From the NCBI GenBank assembly GCA_015065325.1, contig SVQO01000016.1:1-53816 (forward strand): a DNA stretch of 53,816 nt. The letters are read 5' to 3'. A model generated the notes under the pieces. The model had not been told where the DNA came from and ran no database searches. It worked only from the letters and a program-made list of their open reading frames with translations. Position 1 is the first letter of the stretch. Every line of letters starts with the position of its first letter. Position numbers and translations under genes: made by a program. This document shows, one piece after another, positions 17,546 through 26,563 of the stretch. The DNA is from Oscillospiraceae bacterium (lineage in GTDB: Bacteria; Bacillota; Clostridia; Oscillospirales; SIG627).

Positions 17546-18706
17546 ATGAAGGATACTCTTTCCGTTACCTTTACGGGTGATATCGGTTTCAGCCGCTATT
17601 TTAAAGACTCTTGGCAGAAGAAGGATCTTCTGGACGATAAGATCCTTGCATTCTGTAACGACAGTGATCACGTGGTAGCAAACGTGGAAGGTTCCGTCAT
17701 CGATCCCGAAAAAACTGAGATCAAAAGTGACAAGACCATGTTCCTGCACTTCACGCATGCGGGGGCTTGCGAGCACTTCAAAGCAATGGGCGCGGACGTT
17801 TGGTGTCTTGCCAACAACCACGCCATGGACATCGGCGACGCAGGAATTCAGAGCACCATCCGACACGCCGAGCTTTACGGTGCGGTAACCGTAGGAGGCG
17901 GCAAGGATCTGGAGGAAGCATCCGCGCCCGTGATCCTCGGCGAAAACACGGTGGGTCTCATCGCACTGGGATATTTTCCCGGATGCGTTGCCCCCGAGGA
18001 AGACCACGGCGGCGTACTTAACTGGAAGCACGTGGAGCTGCTGGAGGAAAGAATTCGCCAGGTCAAGAAAACCTGCAAGTATTGCGTAGTCATTTCTCAC
18101 GACGGCGAGGAATTCACCTCTATGCCCCAGGAATACATCAGAAAAAGATATATGTCGTATTTGGAAATGGGTGCGGACGTGATCATCGGTCACCACCCCC
18201 ACGTGCCGATGAATTATGAAAAAGTCGGAGATAAGATCATCTTCTATTCGCTGGGCAACTTCATTTTCGACACCGACTATCAAAGAGCCCAGATGAATAC
18301 CGAGACCGGTATTTTGGTCAAGCTCATTTTCAGCGACGAAGGAATCGACTTTACGGCAATGGGAACGCGCAACAACCGCGAGGAAAACCGCCTGGAGGCA
18401 GGCGAGCTTCCCGCCATCTTTACCGAGATAAATGAGGAAGAATACAAGCTTCTTCTTCCACTTGCTTCCCAAGCCTTTATCGAGGCTGAGAAGAAGCGCA
18501 AGAGGTTTGTAAAGCCCGAAGAATTCGGCTCCTTCTCCGACGAGCAGTTCAAAGCCTATCTTTTGTCCGACGAGAGAACGGAATACATCAAGGACGAGCG
18601 CATGGACTTTGCTTATATGTATGCAGAGGCGGAAAAGATCAAGGAGGGTGCTTGGAAGGAAAGCCGTCTTGAGCAGGTAAAGGAATACCTTTTAAAGCAG
18701 CTGTAA
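17546..18706 (+). CDS. CapA-family metallophosphatase-fold protein (poly-gamma-glutamate type)
   Basis: A 386-residue member of the CapA/PgsA family, a calcineurin-like fold tied in Bacillus to poly-gamma-glutamate capsule production. Metal-site motifs are present: FTGDIG near the start, ANVEGSV, LANNHAMDIGD, SHDGEEF, GHHPHVP and SLGNFIFD. Unlike many CapA proteins it has no N-terminal membrane anchor or signal peptide, so it is probably cytoplasmic. The last 90 residues are a charged, probably helical extension. It is the last gene of the paralogue operon (AAGGAG, 15 bases from paralogue 6). No capB or capC homologue lies in the window, so a standard PGA synthase is not encoded here. Confidence 0.88.
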   Translation: MKDTLSVTFTGDIGFSRYFKDSWQKKDLLDDKILAFCNDSDHVVANVEGSVIDPEKTEIKSDKTMFLHFTHAGACEHFKAMGADVWCLANNHAMDIGDAGIQSTIRHAELYGAVTVGGGKDLEEASAPVILGENTVGLIALGYFPGCVAPEEDHGGVLNWKHVELLEERIRQVKKTCKYCVVISHDGEEFTSMPQEYIRKRYMSYLEMGADVIIGHHPHVPMNYEKVGDKIIFYSLGNFIFDTDYQRAQMNTETGILVKLIFSDEGIDFTAMGTRNNREENRLEAGELPAIFTEINEEEYKLLLPLASQAFIEAEKKRKRFVKPEEFGSFSDEQFKAYLLSDERTEYIKDERMDFAYMYAEAEKIKEGAWKESRLEQVKEYLLKQL

Positions 18707-18711
18707 AAGAA

Positions 18712-18742
18712 AAAAATCGCGAGTTATTCTCGCGATTTTTTC
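18712..18742. terminator. Bidirectional terminator between capA-type gene and the DUF1015 gene
   Basis: AAATCGCGAG-TTATT-CTCGCGATTT with A-run before and T-run after. It can end both the array operon and the converging lnt-recD2 operon. Confidence 0.85.
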
Positions 18743-18753
18743 TTTGTTTTCGG

Positions 18754-19962
18754 TTATTTGATCTTGCGGCATTCCAGATAGTAGCGCTTATCTCTGGCAT
18801 GACCGATGGAAAAGCTCTTTTTAGGGAACACACCGTCCTTTTCCACGGTGGAGAACAGGTCGGATTTATCCATTGCGGGAAGAAAGATGGCAAGGCTGTT
18901 TTCTTGCTCGGAAAGCTCCTCCAGCGCTTTTTCGTCGTGGATATAATCCACGGTAACGCCCTTCTCCTGCTCCCATCGATCCAGCACCTTCTGAACGGCG
19001 CCGATAAGACCGCCGAGGCTGTTATTGACGATCTTGATCGAGCCGCGCTTGCCGTTTGCAATGGTTTCCAGTTCTCTGCCCTTTTCATCTCCTGCACAGG
19101 AATGAAGGTCGGCAAGCACTGCCTCGGGATCACAGTTGAACACGATACGGTGAATGGGCTCGAATTCAATTCCATCGTCGTAAACGTTGCAGATCTCCAC
19201 CAAAGCAAAGCGGGCGGGATGCGTCTGCGCTTCTGCGGGGGTGAGGGTCTTTTTGATCTCTCTCCAGCAGTCCTTGGCGGCGGCAAGAGAATGGTTTCCG
19301 TCGCCGATAACGAACTGCACCTCTCTCTGCCCCAGAGCATCCATAGCCTCTGTAACACGAAGAGCCTCGGTATCGGAAACTCTCCAGCCGCGGATATGAC
19401 CGCCGTCTTCCATCAAATCAAAGTCATAAACCTTTTCAAAGCATTCTTTTTTCTCGGTCAGTGGCTCAATGGCACCGCGCTTTTCATCGTCGATCAAAAC
19501 CAAAATGTGGGGCATTTCAAGGCAGGCACCGGAGCGAACCTTGATTCTTGGGGGAAGACGGTCCACCACAGTTTTCTCACTTGCGCGGGCAGGAGGATTG
19601 GTGTCGGGCAGATAGTCGTAGGCTTCCAGATCCAGTTTTCCGATGACACCGCGACGGATCTTTCCGCCGGTGATCTCACGCTCCACGTAGATCAGGGCGT
19701 TTTCGTACGTACAAAAGACTTCTTCCTTCAGATACTGCGCCATTTTCTCATTGCGCGACAGAGACGCTTCTTCCATTGAGAGAGAGCCCAGATACGCCTC
19801 AGGCACCACCATGTGCAAGGTGGAGGGACGATCCCCTACGGTCTCGCTCACTCTGTCCCAATACTCGCGTTCGGAGGAAAACTGGTCGCAGGCGATCACC
19901 GCCCAGGTCTCGGGATTGTTTTTTGGCAAAAGGATCTTTGCCGGAGTAAAAGCATTTTTCAT
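18754..19962 (-). CDS. DUF1015 family protein
   Basis: A 402-residue member of the DUF1015 family, soluble proteins of unknown activity common in Clostridia and other bacteria. Recognisable parts are the N-terminal ACDQFSSEREYW segment, the central GDGNHSLAAAK motif, and HPARFALVEICNVYD with EPIHRIV. The GDGNH region is the most conserved part of the family and may be a metal or nucleotide site, but no reaction is established. The start has GAGGT eight bases upstream. It is the last gene of the minus-strand operon, 19 bases past rlmH. Confidence 0.88.
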   Translation of the reverse strand: MKNAFTPAKILLPKNNPETWAVIACDQFSSEREYWDRVSETVGDRPSTLHMVVPEAYLGSLSMEEASLSRNEKMAQYLKEEVFCTYENALIYVEREITGGKIRRGVIGKLDLEAYDYLPDTNPPARASEKTVVDRLPPRIKVRSGACLEMPHILVLIDDEKRGAIEPLTEKKECFEKVYDFDLMEDGGHIRGWRVSDTEALRVTEAMDALGQREVQFVIGDGNHSLAAAKDCWREIKKTLTPAEAQTHPARFALVEICNVYDDGIEFEPIHRIVFNCDPEAVLADLHSCAGDEKGRELETIANGKRGSIKIVNNSLGGLIGAVQKVLDRWEQEKGVTVDYIHDEKALEELSEQENSLAIFLPAMDKSDLFSTVEKDGVFPKKSFSIGHARDKRYYLECRKIK

Positions 19963-19981
19963 TATATTTACCTCAAAAAAA

Positions 19982-20476
19982 TTATTTATGATATTGGTTA
20001 CCTGCCAAGATCCCCGCGGCGCGGTAGATCTGTTCGGCCAGCATCACTTTAAACAGAGAATGGGGAAAGGTCATGGGAGAAAAGGAAAGCCGCAGATCAC
20101 ACATTCCCTTGATCCGCTCGTGAAGCCCCCAGGAAGAACCGATGAGAAATACCACCGTGTTCTTTCCGCTGCTTGCAACCTTATCAAACAGCTCTGCAAG
20201 GGCTTCGGAGGGCAGGCTTTTTCCTTCTATGCAAAGGGCGATCTTATAGCTTTTGGATAGTTTTGGAGACGCAAGCTTTTCCTCAAAAACTTCCGCCTCC
20301 TTTTCAAGCGCAAGACGGATTTCGTCACAAGAAAGCTCCCTGCCCGGAGTTTTCCAGGGCTTTAAGGGGACGGAGGTCAAGGAGCCAAAGGAATTCATCC
20401 TTTTACAGTACTCGTCAAAGGCTTCCTTATAGTAGCGCTCCTTTCCCTCGCCCATATGTAAAACGACAAAATTCAT
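19982..20476 (-). CDS. rlmH: 23S rRNA pseudouridine-1915 N3-methyltransferase RlmH
   Basis: RlmH, a SPOUT-class methyltransferase that methylates pseudouridine 1915 in helix 69 of 23S rRNA on assembled ribosomes. The 164-residue length is normal. Signature parts are the YCKRM start region, ALCIEGKSLPSEALAE, the knotted AdoMet site VVFLIGSSWGLHERIK, LRLSFSPMTFPHSLFKVMLAEQIYRA in pieces, and the C-terminal NQYHK. The start overlaps the stop of the upstream metallo-hydrolase gene (ATGA). This walJ-like/rlmH order is common in Bacillota. Confidence 0.96.
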   Translation of the reverse strand: MNFVVLHMGEGKERYYKEAFDEYCKRMNSFGSLTSVPLKPWKTPGRELSCDEIRLALEKEAEVFEEKLASPKLSKSYKIALCIEGKSLPSEALAELFDKVASSGKNTVVFLIGSSWGLHERIKGMCDLRLSFSPMTFPHSLFKVMLAEQIYRAAGILAGNQYHK

Positions 20477-21276
20477 AAGATTTCGGTTACCTCGTGTCTT
20501 GCGGCAACGCGCAAGCGAAAATCACAGTCCTGAACCGCACCCATTTTTCCGCTGAGCACGGATTCGGTTTCCGACAAAGCAAGCTGCGGGGTATTATTCT
20601 CCGAGGAAAGGTGGAAAAGCGTAAAATTCTCACAGCCCGCGGACAGAAGCTTTCCCGCAAAGGCGGCGCACTCCGCGTTATTCAAATGACCGTTGCCCGA
20701 TGCCACCCGCTCCTTCAAATAGGGTGGATAGGGACCGTTATACAGCATTTCTAGATCGTGATTGGACTCTAAAATAACGTTTTTGCAACCTGTAAGGTAC
20801 AGCGCTACCTCAGGCGTCACACTGCCTAAGTCGGTAGCGATGCCAAGCTCCCGATCTCCGATAATAAAGCCTTGGCTGTCTACGCTGTCGTGAGGCGTTT
20901 GGAAAGGTGTGATGAGAAGCTTTCCCACCTCGTATTCCTCTCCGGGGCAGACGGTGCGGATGTTGCGGGCAAGAGCGGATGCCTCCACGCGGCTTCCCTT
21001 TTGCATCAAGGTAAGGTACATTTCCTTTGCCACCTTATGCTGACAGTAAAAGGGAACGTTTAAATGCTTTGCCATAACGGGAAGCCCCTTGGTATGGTCT
21101 ACGTGCTCGTGGGTGATCCAGATCGCATCGATGGAAGAAAGAGAAGAACCGACCTGCTCCAGCGCAAGCTCGATCCGACGCATACTGCCGCCCGCATCGA
21201 TCAGAATACGGGTACCGTCCTTTTCCAAATAAATGCAGTTACCCGAGGAGCCGGAAAAAAGTGAATAACAAACCAT
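20473..21276 (-). CDS. MBL-fold metallohydrolase (YycJ/WalJ-like)
   Basis: A 267-residue metallo-beta-lactamase-fold protein resembling YycJ/WalJ, 5'-exonuclease-type hydrolases of Bacillota. The fold is seen in FSGSSGNCIYLE, ILIDAG, the metal-binding ITHEHVDHTKG loop, TPHDSVDSQGF, GIATDLG and ILESNHD. It overlaps rlmH by four bases, the same pairing seen in many relatives. The walK/walR kinase genes that sit beside walJ in Bacillus are absent here. The exact substrate cannot be read from the sequence. Confidence 0.88.
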   Translation of the reverse strand: MVCYSLFSGSSGNCIYLEKDGTRILIDAGGSMRRIELALEQVGSSLSSIDAIWITHEHVDHTKGLPVMAKHLNVPFYCQHKVAKEMYLTLMQKGSRVEASALARNIRTVCPGEEYEVGKLLITPFQTPHDSVDSQGFIIGDRELGIATDLGSVTPEVALYLTGCKNVILESNHDLEMLYNGPYPPYLKERVASGNGHLNNAECAAFAGKLLSAGCENFTLFHLSSENNTPQLALSETESVLSGKMGAVQDCDFRLRVAARHEVTEIL

Positions 21277-21292
21277 AGAATACCTTTCAGAT

Positions 21293-21751
21293 TCAGGAGA
21301 AAAATTTCAAAAAGACCCAGTCGATGAGAAGGATCAAATAAAAGGGGAGGACACAGAGCAAAAGCCAGGTACAAAGCATCGGGCGCTTTTCCTCGGGAAT
21401 ATTCAGAAGGTTGGGTGCGGGTTCCTTTTCCCGCTGCTCCTCCGAAATTTTTTCTTCCCCCTCCCCTTTTACGCGGAAGCGGCGGTATTTATCCCTTCTC
21501 TTGATGGGATGAAGCTTTCCCTTGTCGGCAAGATATTGCTTTCTGCTTTTTTCCTCACGGCGTCTGTCCTCATCCACGATGGGACGGATTCCGCCCGCTA
21601 CCAGAATATAAAGCACCGAAAGGATCATACAAAGGGCGTAGTAGATATAGAGAATGGTCATATTCATAACAATGCTTCCCAGTCCCCAATAGATCCCGCC
21701 CAGCACGACAAACAGTCCCAAAAGGATCAGCAGTTTTTTCTGTTTGGACAT
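21293..21751 (-). CDS. Small membrane protein with basic cytoplasmic loop
   Basis: A 152-residue protein of unknown function. Two hydrophobic segments lie at the N-terminus (residues about 7-27 and 33-54), then a long, highly charged loop rich in Arg, Lys and Glu (55-125), then one more hydrophobic segment at the C-terminus (LLLCVLPFYLILLIDWVF). The start codon shares one base with the recD2 stop (TAATG), so it is translated with recD2. I recognise no named family. Confidence 0.75.
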   Translation of the reverse strand: MSKQKKLLILLGLFVVLGGIYWGLGSIVMNMTILYIYYALCMILSVLYILVAGGIRPIVDEDRRREEKSRKQYLADKGKLHPIKRRDKYRRFRVKGEGEEKISEEQREKEPAPNLLNIPEEKRPMLCTWLLLCVLPFYLILLIDWVFLKFFS

Positions 21752-23976
21752 TACACACGCTCCTTAAACACGCGATACATTTTTTCAAGCCCCGTATAAC
21801 GAAGTGCCTTATAATCGTTCTGTGCCATCGTAGCGATGGAACGGTCGTCCCCCACCAGAATTACCATTTTTCTGGCACGGGTCACGGCAGTATAGATTAG
21901 ATTTCTGGTGGCAAGCAAAGGGGGCGGATTATAAACGGGCATAATTACCACGGGATACTCGCTTCCCTGACTTTTATGGACCGTTACGGCGAAAGCGTGC
22001 TCGATCTCGGAAAGCTCGTCGAATGGATACTCCACCAAGCGGGAGTCAAAATCCACCGTGACGCTTTCACGGGTATGGCTGATCTCCACGATCTTACCGA
22101 TATCCCCATTGAATACGCCCATCCCCATAATCTCTTCGTTGTTGGCGTCCTGCCACTCGGCGTCATAATTGTTGCGGATCTGCATCACCTTATCTCCGAC
22201 GCGGAAGATCACCTCGCCCACTGCCTTTTCAGGTTTTCGCTCGGAGGGAGGATTCAGCGCGGCTTGCAGTACCGCGTTAAGTCTTGCAGTACCGAGCTCC
22301 CCTTTGCGAGTACAGCTGATAACCTGAATTCCTTCCAAAATATCTCTCCCGTAGGTTGCGGGAAGGCGGTCCTTGCAAAGGGATACAACGGTAGAAGCGA
22401 CTGCGGCGATGCTGTTCCTTTGCAGAATGAAGAAATCTCCGTCTCGCCCTGACGGCAAGGGAGCCTCACCTCGATTGATACGGTGAGCGTTTTCCACGAT
22501 CATACTTTCTCCGCTCTGACGGAAAATGCGGTCAAGACGGCAAACCTTGAATGCTTCGGAGGAAATGGTATCACGAAGAACCTCTCCTGCTCCCACACTG
22601 GGAAGCTGGTCACTGTCTCCGATCAGAACCAGTCGGGTGCCGGGACGTACCGCCTTGAGAAAGGCGGAAAACAAAAGCACGTCCACCATAGAAAGCTCGT
22701 CGATGATCACGGCGTCCACGTCCAGCATATTCCGCTCGTTGCGGGAAAACTTTACCTTTTCATCGGGAGAATACTCCATTTCCAAAAGGCGGTGAAGGGT
22801 CTTTGCCTCGTATCCGCAGGATTGGCTCATACGCTTGGCAGCTCTGCCGGTAGGCGCGGCAAGGGCAATTTCCATTCCGACCCGATGAAAAATATTTACG
22901 ATCGCCTTGACAATGGTGGTTTTACCCGTACCGGGACCGCCCGTCAAAACAGTGACCGGTGATTCGATGGCACTGCGAATGGCTCGCATCTGAGCAGGAG
23001 CGTAGGAGATTCCCTCCTCACGTTCGGTACGTGCGATCAGCTCGTCGACTCCGGAAACGGAACCGAACAAATTGATGCGGGAAAGCTCCGTCAGCTTTGC
23101 GGCAACGCCTGTTTCCGCGTGGAAATACTCGGGCAAATACACCGCCTTGTCCTCGGAGCCTGTATGCAGGATCAGATCCGCCTCCTTGCACAAAACGGAA
23201 AGGACGGAACGGACCTGTTCTTCCGACACCTCCAAAAGCTTTGCTCCCGCGGCAATCAGCTTTTCACGGGGGAGATAGGTATGTCCGTTTGCACCTGCGT
23301 TATACTTCAAAACGTAGTGGAGACCGGCACGGATCCGCTCGTGAGAATCTCCGTCCATTCCAAGGCTTCTTGCCATGGAATCAGCTCTCTCAAAGCCGAT
23401 GCCGTAGATCTCATCACAGAGAAGATAGGGATTTTTCTTGATAATATCCACAGCGGCATTCCCCCAACGCTTATAAATGCGCACGGAGGTGGTCATACCG
23501 AAGAAGCCGCTGAAAAACATCATAATATTGCGGACACCGAACTGCTCACGAAAGGCAGCGGAGATCTCTCTTGCCTTGCGAGGAGAAATGCCCTGCACGT
23601 CGGAAAGCAGATCGGGATTGTTCTCAATGACGTCGAAGGTGGCGTCTCCAAACTGTGCAACGATGCGCTGAGCAAGCTTGGGGCCGACGCCGCGAATGGT
23701 ACGGGAGGAAAGATAACGGAGCATAGACTGCTCATCGGCGGGCATACTCTTTTCAAAATAGCTTACCTTGAACTGTTTACCGTAGGTGGGGTGGTTGACC
23801 CAGGTTCCCATGGCACGAACGGCATCCCCGATCATAAGACTCGGCATCGTTCCCACCAGCGTCACGGGTTCCCTCTCCCACTCAATGGAGCAAACCGTGT
23901 AGCCGGTTTCGTCACTTTGAAAAACAATATCCTCAATCTCACCCTCGACGGTTACAAGATCGTTTTTATCGGGCAC
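21751..23976 (-). CDS. recD2: RecD-like DNA helicase (RecD2)
   Basis: A 741-residue RecD2, an SF1B 5'-3' DNA helicase found in bacteria without or besides RecBCD and linked to replication-fork and repair work. It has the N-terminal OB-like region, the helix-hairpin-helix part (IRGVGPKLAQRIVAQFG; LSDVQGISPRKA), Walker A GGPGTGKTT (about 346-354), Walker B DELSM (about 426-430), the LIGDSDQLPSVGAG motif, RIFRQ, and the C-terminal HKSQGSEYPVV and AVTRAR motifs. It overlaps lnt upstream by 11 bases and the small membrane protein downstream by one base. Confidence 0.96.
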   Translation of the reverse strand: MPDKNDLVTVEGEIEDIVFQSDETGYTVCSIEWEREPVTLVGTMPSLMIGDAVRAMGTWVNHPTYGKQFKVSYFEKSMPADEQSMLRYLSSRTIRGVGPKLAQRIVAQFGDATFDVIENNPDLLSDVQGISPRKAREISAAFREQFGVRNIMMFFSGFFGMTTSVRIYKRWGNAAVDIIKKNPYLLCDEIYGIGFERADSMARSLGMDGDSHERIRAGLHYVLKYNAGANGHTYLPREKLIAAGAKLLEVSEEQVRSVLSVLCKEADLILHTGSEDKAVYLPEYFHAETGVAAKLTELSRINLFGSVSGVDELIARTEREEGISYAPAQMRAIRSAIESPVTVLTGGPGTGKTTIVKAIVNIFHRVGMEIALAAPTGRAAKRMSQSCGYEAKTLHRLLEMEYSPDEKVKFSRNERNMLDVDAVIIDELSMVDVLLFSAFLKAVRPGTRLVLIGDSDQLPSVGAGEVLRDTISSEAFKVCRLDRIFRQSGESMIVENAHRINRGEAPLPSGRDGDFFILQRNSIAAVASTVVSLCKDRLPATYGRDILEGIQVISCTRKGELGTARLNAVLQAALNPPSERKPEKAVGEVIFRVGDKVMQIRNNYDAEWQDANNEEIMGMGVFNGDIGKIVEISHTRESVTVDFDSRLVEYPFDELSEIEHAFAVTVHKSQGSEYPVVIMPVYNPPPLLATRNLIYTAVTRARKMVILVGDDRSIATMAQNDYKALRYTGLEKMYRVFKERV

Positions 23977-25519
23977 GGCTTTTCCTCCTTTCGCGGAATA
24001 CGGTCACCCCCGCAAAAACAAACCACAGGGTAACGAGGCAAGGGAGCAAAACGTCTCCCCACGAGGTATATAAGGTAGTTTCGTTTGAAAAACGCACCGT
24101 ATCGGTCAAAACGCCCTTTTTCAAGGGGCCGAGAACGCTTTGCAGTCTGCCTCTCGAATCAATGAAGGCGGACACGCCCGAATTGGCACAACGGGCGGTA
24201 CACCGAGAATTTTCCACGCTACGGAACACGGCGTGGGCAAGATGCTGCCAAACGGCAGGAGAATCCTCGTACCAGGAGTCGTTGGTCACGAGGACCACGA
24301 GCTCCGCTCCGTCCTTTACGGTTTGTCGGGTCAGAGACGGAAAAAGAGATTCGAAGCAAATAATACTGCCAATGCGCCCTTGATCGGTTTCAATAATAGC
24401 GGTATCCGTTCCCTGAGCCAGATCGGACGAAAGCATATTGATCTCCTCCAGCGCGGGAAACAGTTTGGATAGCGCCGAGCGATAAGGCATTCTCTCTCCG
24501 AAAGGAACAAGGTGACGCTTGGAATACACGTCGGAAACGGAATCGGAGTCCAGAAGCACCACGCTGTTGGAGGTAGCTCCGTTCAGCTTCCAGAAGCATC
24601 CCATCATAATAGGCGTATCAAGCTCGTCGGAAAGCGCTTGGTACTCCTCAAGAAGCCAAGAATCGGTAGCAAGATTTGAGGTGACGGCACTCTCAGGCCA
24701 CAAAACAAGATCCGAGGCGGGCACTTGCCGCGTCAAATCGGTATAGGTCTCCAACGCCGTCGTACCGCTCCACTTTTCGCCGGACAAGACGTTCCCCTGT
24801 ATAGCGGAAATTCTGACGGGATCTCCCTCGGAAGTAAGATTCACACGAATCAGGCCGAAACCGAGGTTCGCAAAAAAAAGAAGGAGTGCAGACAAGCAAA
24901 GCGCAAGCTTCTTTTTTCCGTCGGTATTCGTCACGCCCAGGGTCAAGAGAGCAGAAAAGGCAAGCAACAAAAAATCCACTCCGAAAATACCGAAAACCGA
25001 GGCAAGCTGGATCATACAGGGTACTTTATAAAGACCGAGAGAAATCCTGATCCACGGAAACGCAAGCTGGGACAAGGTGGGGATCCACTCAGCCAAAAGG
25101 ATGCCGAGGATCGCGGTAAAAAGCAAAAAGGGACGGAATTTAAACCTCTTTTCCTCAAGATGGCAAAAAAGCGTGGGAATGGCGTAAAGAGCGCCGTGCA
25201 GAAGACTGATCCCCAGCCATGCAAGCAAAACCACCCCAAGAGATGCCGTATCGTCCAGCCCCGCAAAATCCAGCGGATAAAGCCAGAAAAACCAAAAGTA
25301 AACGAAGACGTGATAAAAGAAACCAAAGTAAACGCCGCGTCCCAGGGCTCGCAACCAATTCCCCTGCCCCGCTTTCCGAAGAAGAACGAAAAAGAAGGGG
25401 ACAAAGGCAAACCAAGAAAGCATAAAGAGGGACGGAACCGTTAAAGGCAAGGCGGCTAAAAGCGCAGAGCAAAAGAGCAGAACAAGCGGTCTGCAAAAAA
25501 AGCGGCGCACGCGTTCCAT
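23966..25519 (-). CDS. lnt: Apolipoprotein N-acyltransferase
   Basis: A 517-residue Lnt, the membrane enzyme that adds the third acyl chain to the N-terminal cysteine of lipoproteins. About six to seven transmembrane segments precede a nitrilase-like domain. The catalytic triad is visible: Glu276 in LWPESAV, Lys334 in YSKRHLVPFGE, Cys388 in IICFESLFP. These positions are almost the same as in E. coli Lnt. A final transmembrane segment closes the protein. It heads the minus-strand operon. Lnt is less common in low-GC Gram-positives than in diderms but occurs in some Clostridia; the many lipoproteins in this window would be its natural substrates. Confidence 0.94.
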   Translation of the reverse strand: MERVRRFFCRPLVLLFCSALLAALPLTVPSLFMLSWFAFVPFFFVLLRKAGQGNWLRALGRGVYFGFFYHVFVYFWFFWLYPLDFAGLDDTASLGVVLLAWLGISLLHGALYAIPTLFCHLEEKRFKFRPFLLFTAILGILLAEWIPTLSQLAFPWIRISLGLYKVPCMIQLASVFGIFGVDFLLLAFSALLTLGVTNTDGKKKLALCLSALLLFFANLGFGLIRVNLTSEGDPVRISAIQGNVLSGEKWSGTTALETYTDLTRQVPASDLVLWPESAVTSNLATDSWLLEEYQALSDELDTPIMMGCFWKLNGATSNSVVLLDSDSVSDVYSKRHLVPFGERMPYRSALSKLFPALEEINMLSSDLAQGTDTAIIETDQGRIGSIICFESLFPSLTRQTVKDGAELVVLVTNDSWYEDSPAVWQHLAHAVFRSVENSRCTARCANSGVSAFIDSRGRLQSVLGPLKKGVLTDTVRFSNETTLYTSWGDVLLPCLVTLWFVFAGVTVFRERRKSRAR

Positions 25520-25552
25520 TCAAAATCCCCCCTTATAAACTATAATAAAAAT

Positions 25553-25581
25553 ATTATACTATAAAAGAGGCAAAAAGTAAA
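25553..25581 (-). promoter_or_regulatory. Promoter of the lnt-recD2-rlmH operon
   Basis: TTTACT (25576-25581), a 17-base spacer and TATAAT (25553-25558) on the minus strand. Confidence 0.65.
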
Positions 25582-25590
25582 GACGAATTC

Positions 25591-25618
25591 TTGACAAAAC
25601 GCAAAAAGAAACTATAAT
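25591..25618 (+). promoter_or_regulatory. Promoter of the Mrp-type ATPase gene
   Basis: TTGACA (25591-25596), a 16-base spacer and TATAAT (25613-25618). It is divergent from the lnt promoter, nine bases away. Confidence 0.75.
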
Positions 25619-25643
25619 GATAGGGAGAAAGCGAGGTAATACT

Positions 25644-26459
25644 ATGAGCGAATGTACTCACGATTGCAGCAGTTGTTCTCAAAACTGCAGTGAAAGAAAA
25701 GAAAGTTTGATCGAAGCCCCCAACAAAAACAGTAAGATCAAAAAGGTGATTGGCATCGTATCCGGTAAGGGCGGTGTCGGAAAGAGTCTTGTAACTTCCC
25801 TGCTTGCCAGTGCAACCGCGAAGGCGGGCAAGAAGGCTGCCATCTTGGATGCAGACCTGACCGGACCCAGCATCCCCAAGGCGTTTGGCATTCACGAGAG
25901 AGCCACCGCCGATGACGACGGTCTGATTCCCGCAGAAAGTCTTGGCGGGATCAAAGTGATGAGTCTGAACCTTTTACTGGAAAACGAAAGCGATCCCATC
26001 GTTTGGCGCGGTCCTGTCATTGCCGGAACGGTCAAGCAGTTCTGGACCGAGGTCAACTGGGGCGAAGTGGATTATATGTACGTGGATATGCCTCCCGGAA
26101 CGGGCGACGTACCTCTGACTGTATTCCAATCCCTGCCCGTTGACGGCATCATCATCGTGACCTCTCCCCAGGAGCTGGTTACCATGATCGTGGAGAAAGC
26201 AGTAAAAATGGCACGCCTTATGAATATTCCGATTTTGGGTCTCGTGGAAAATATGTCCTATTTTACTTGCCCCGACTGCGGTAAGGAGCACTCCGTTTTC
26301 GGCGAGAGCCACGTAGAGGAAACCGCAAAGGCATTCGACATTCCCGCTTTTGCCCGTCTCCCCATCGATCCCTCCTTGGCAAAGCTGGTGGATGCAGGAC
26401 ACGTGGAACAGGTTCCCACCGCAAAGCTGAACGATCTTGTAAATGCCATTTTGGACTAA
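25644..26459 (+). CDS. Mrp/NBP35-type iron-sulfur carrier ATPase
   Basis: A 271-residue ParA-type P-loop ATPase of the Mrp/NBP35/ApbC group, which carries and hands over iron-sulfur clusters. It has the deviant Walker A loop SGKGGVGKS (about 40-48), DADLTGPS, DMPPGTGDVPLT, the SPQELV segment and a C-terminal CPDCG pair that binds a bridging cluster. The N-terminus carries extra cysteines (CTHDCSSCSQNC), as in NBP35-like proteins. The start is set at 25644, where GAGG lies seven bases upstream, not at the earlier in-frame start. It is monocistronic, with its own promoter and terminator. Confidence 0.92.
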   Translation: MSECTHDCSSCSQNCSERKESLIEAPNKNSKIKKVIGIVSGKGGVGKSLVTSLLASATAKAGKKAAILDADLTGPSIPKAFGIHERATADDDGLIPAESLGGIKVMSLNLLLENESDPIVWRGPVIAGTVKQFWTEVNWGEVDYMYVDMPPGTGDVPLTVFQSLPVDGIIIVTSPQELVTMIVEKAVKMARLMNIPILGLVENMSYFTCPDCGKEHSVFGESHVEETAKAFDIPAFARLPIDPSLAKLVDAGHVEQVPTAKLNDLVNAILD

Positions 26460-26465
26460 ACGACA

Positions 26466-26493
26466 AAAAAGCCGCTTTGAGCGCGGCTTTTTG
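26466..26493 (+). terminator. Terminator of the Mrp-type gene
   Basis: AAAGCCGC-TTTGAGC-GCGGCTTT followed by T residues. Confidence 0.8.
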
Positions 26494-26563
26494 ATTTCCC
26501 TTGATTTATTTTCAAATATTTGGCAAAATACGCTCGTTATTGATAAAAAGAAAGGAAAAGCCT

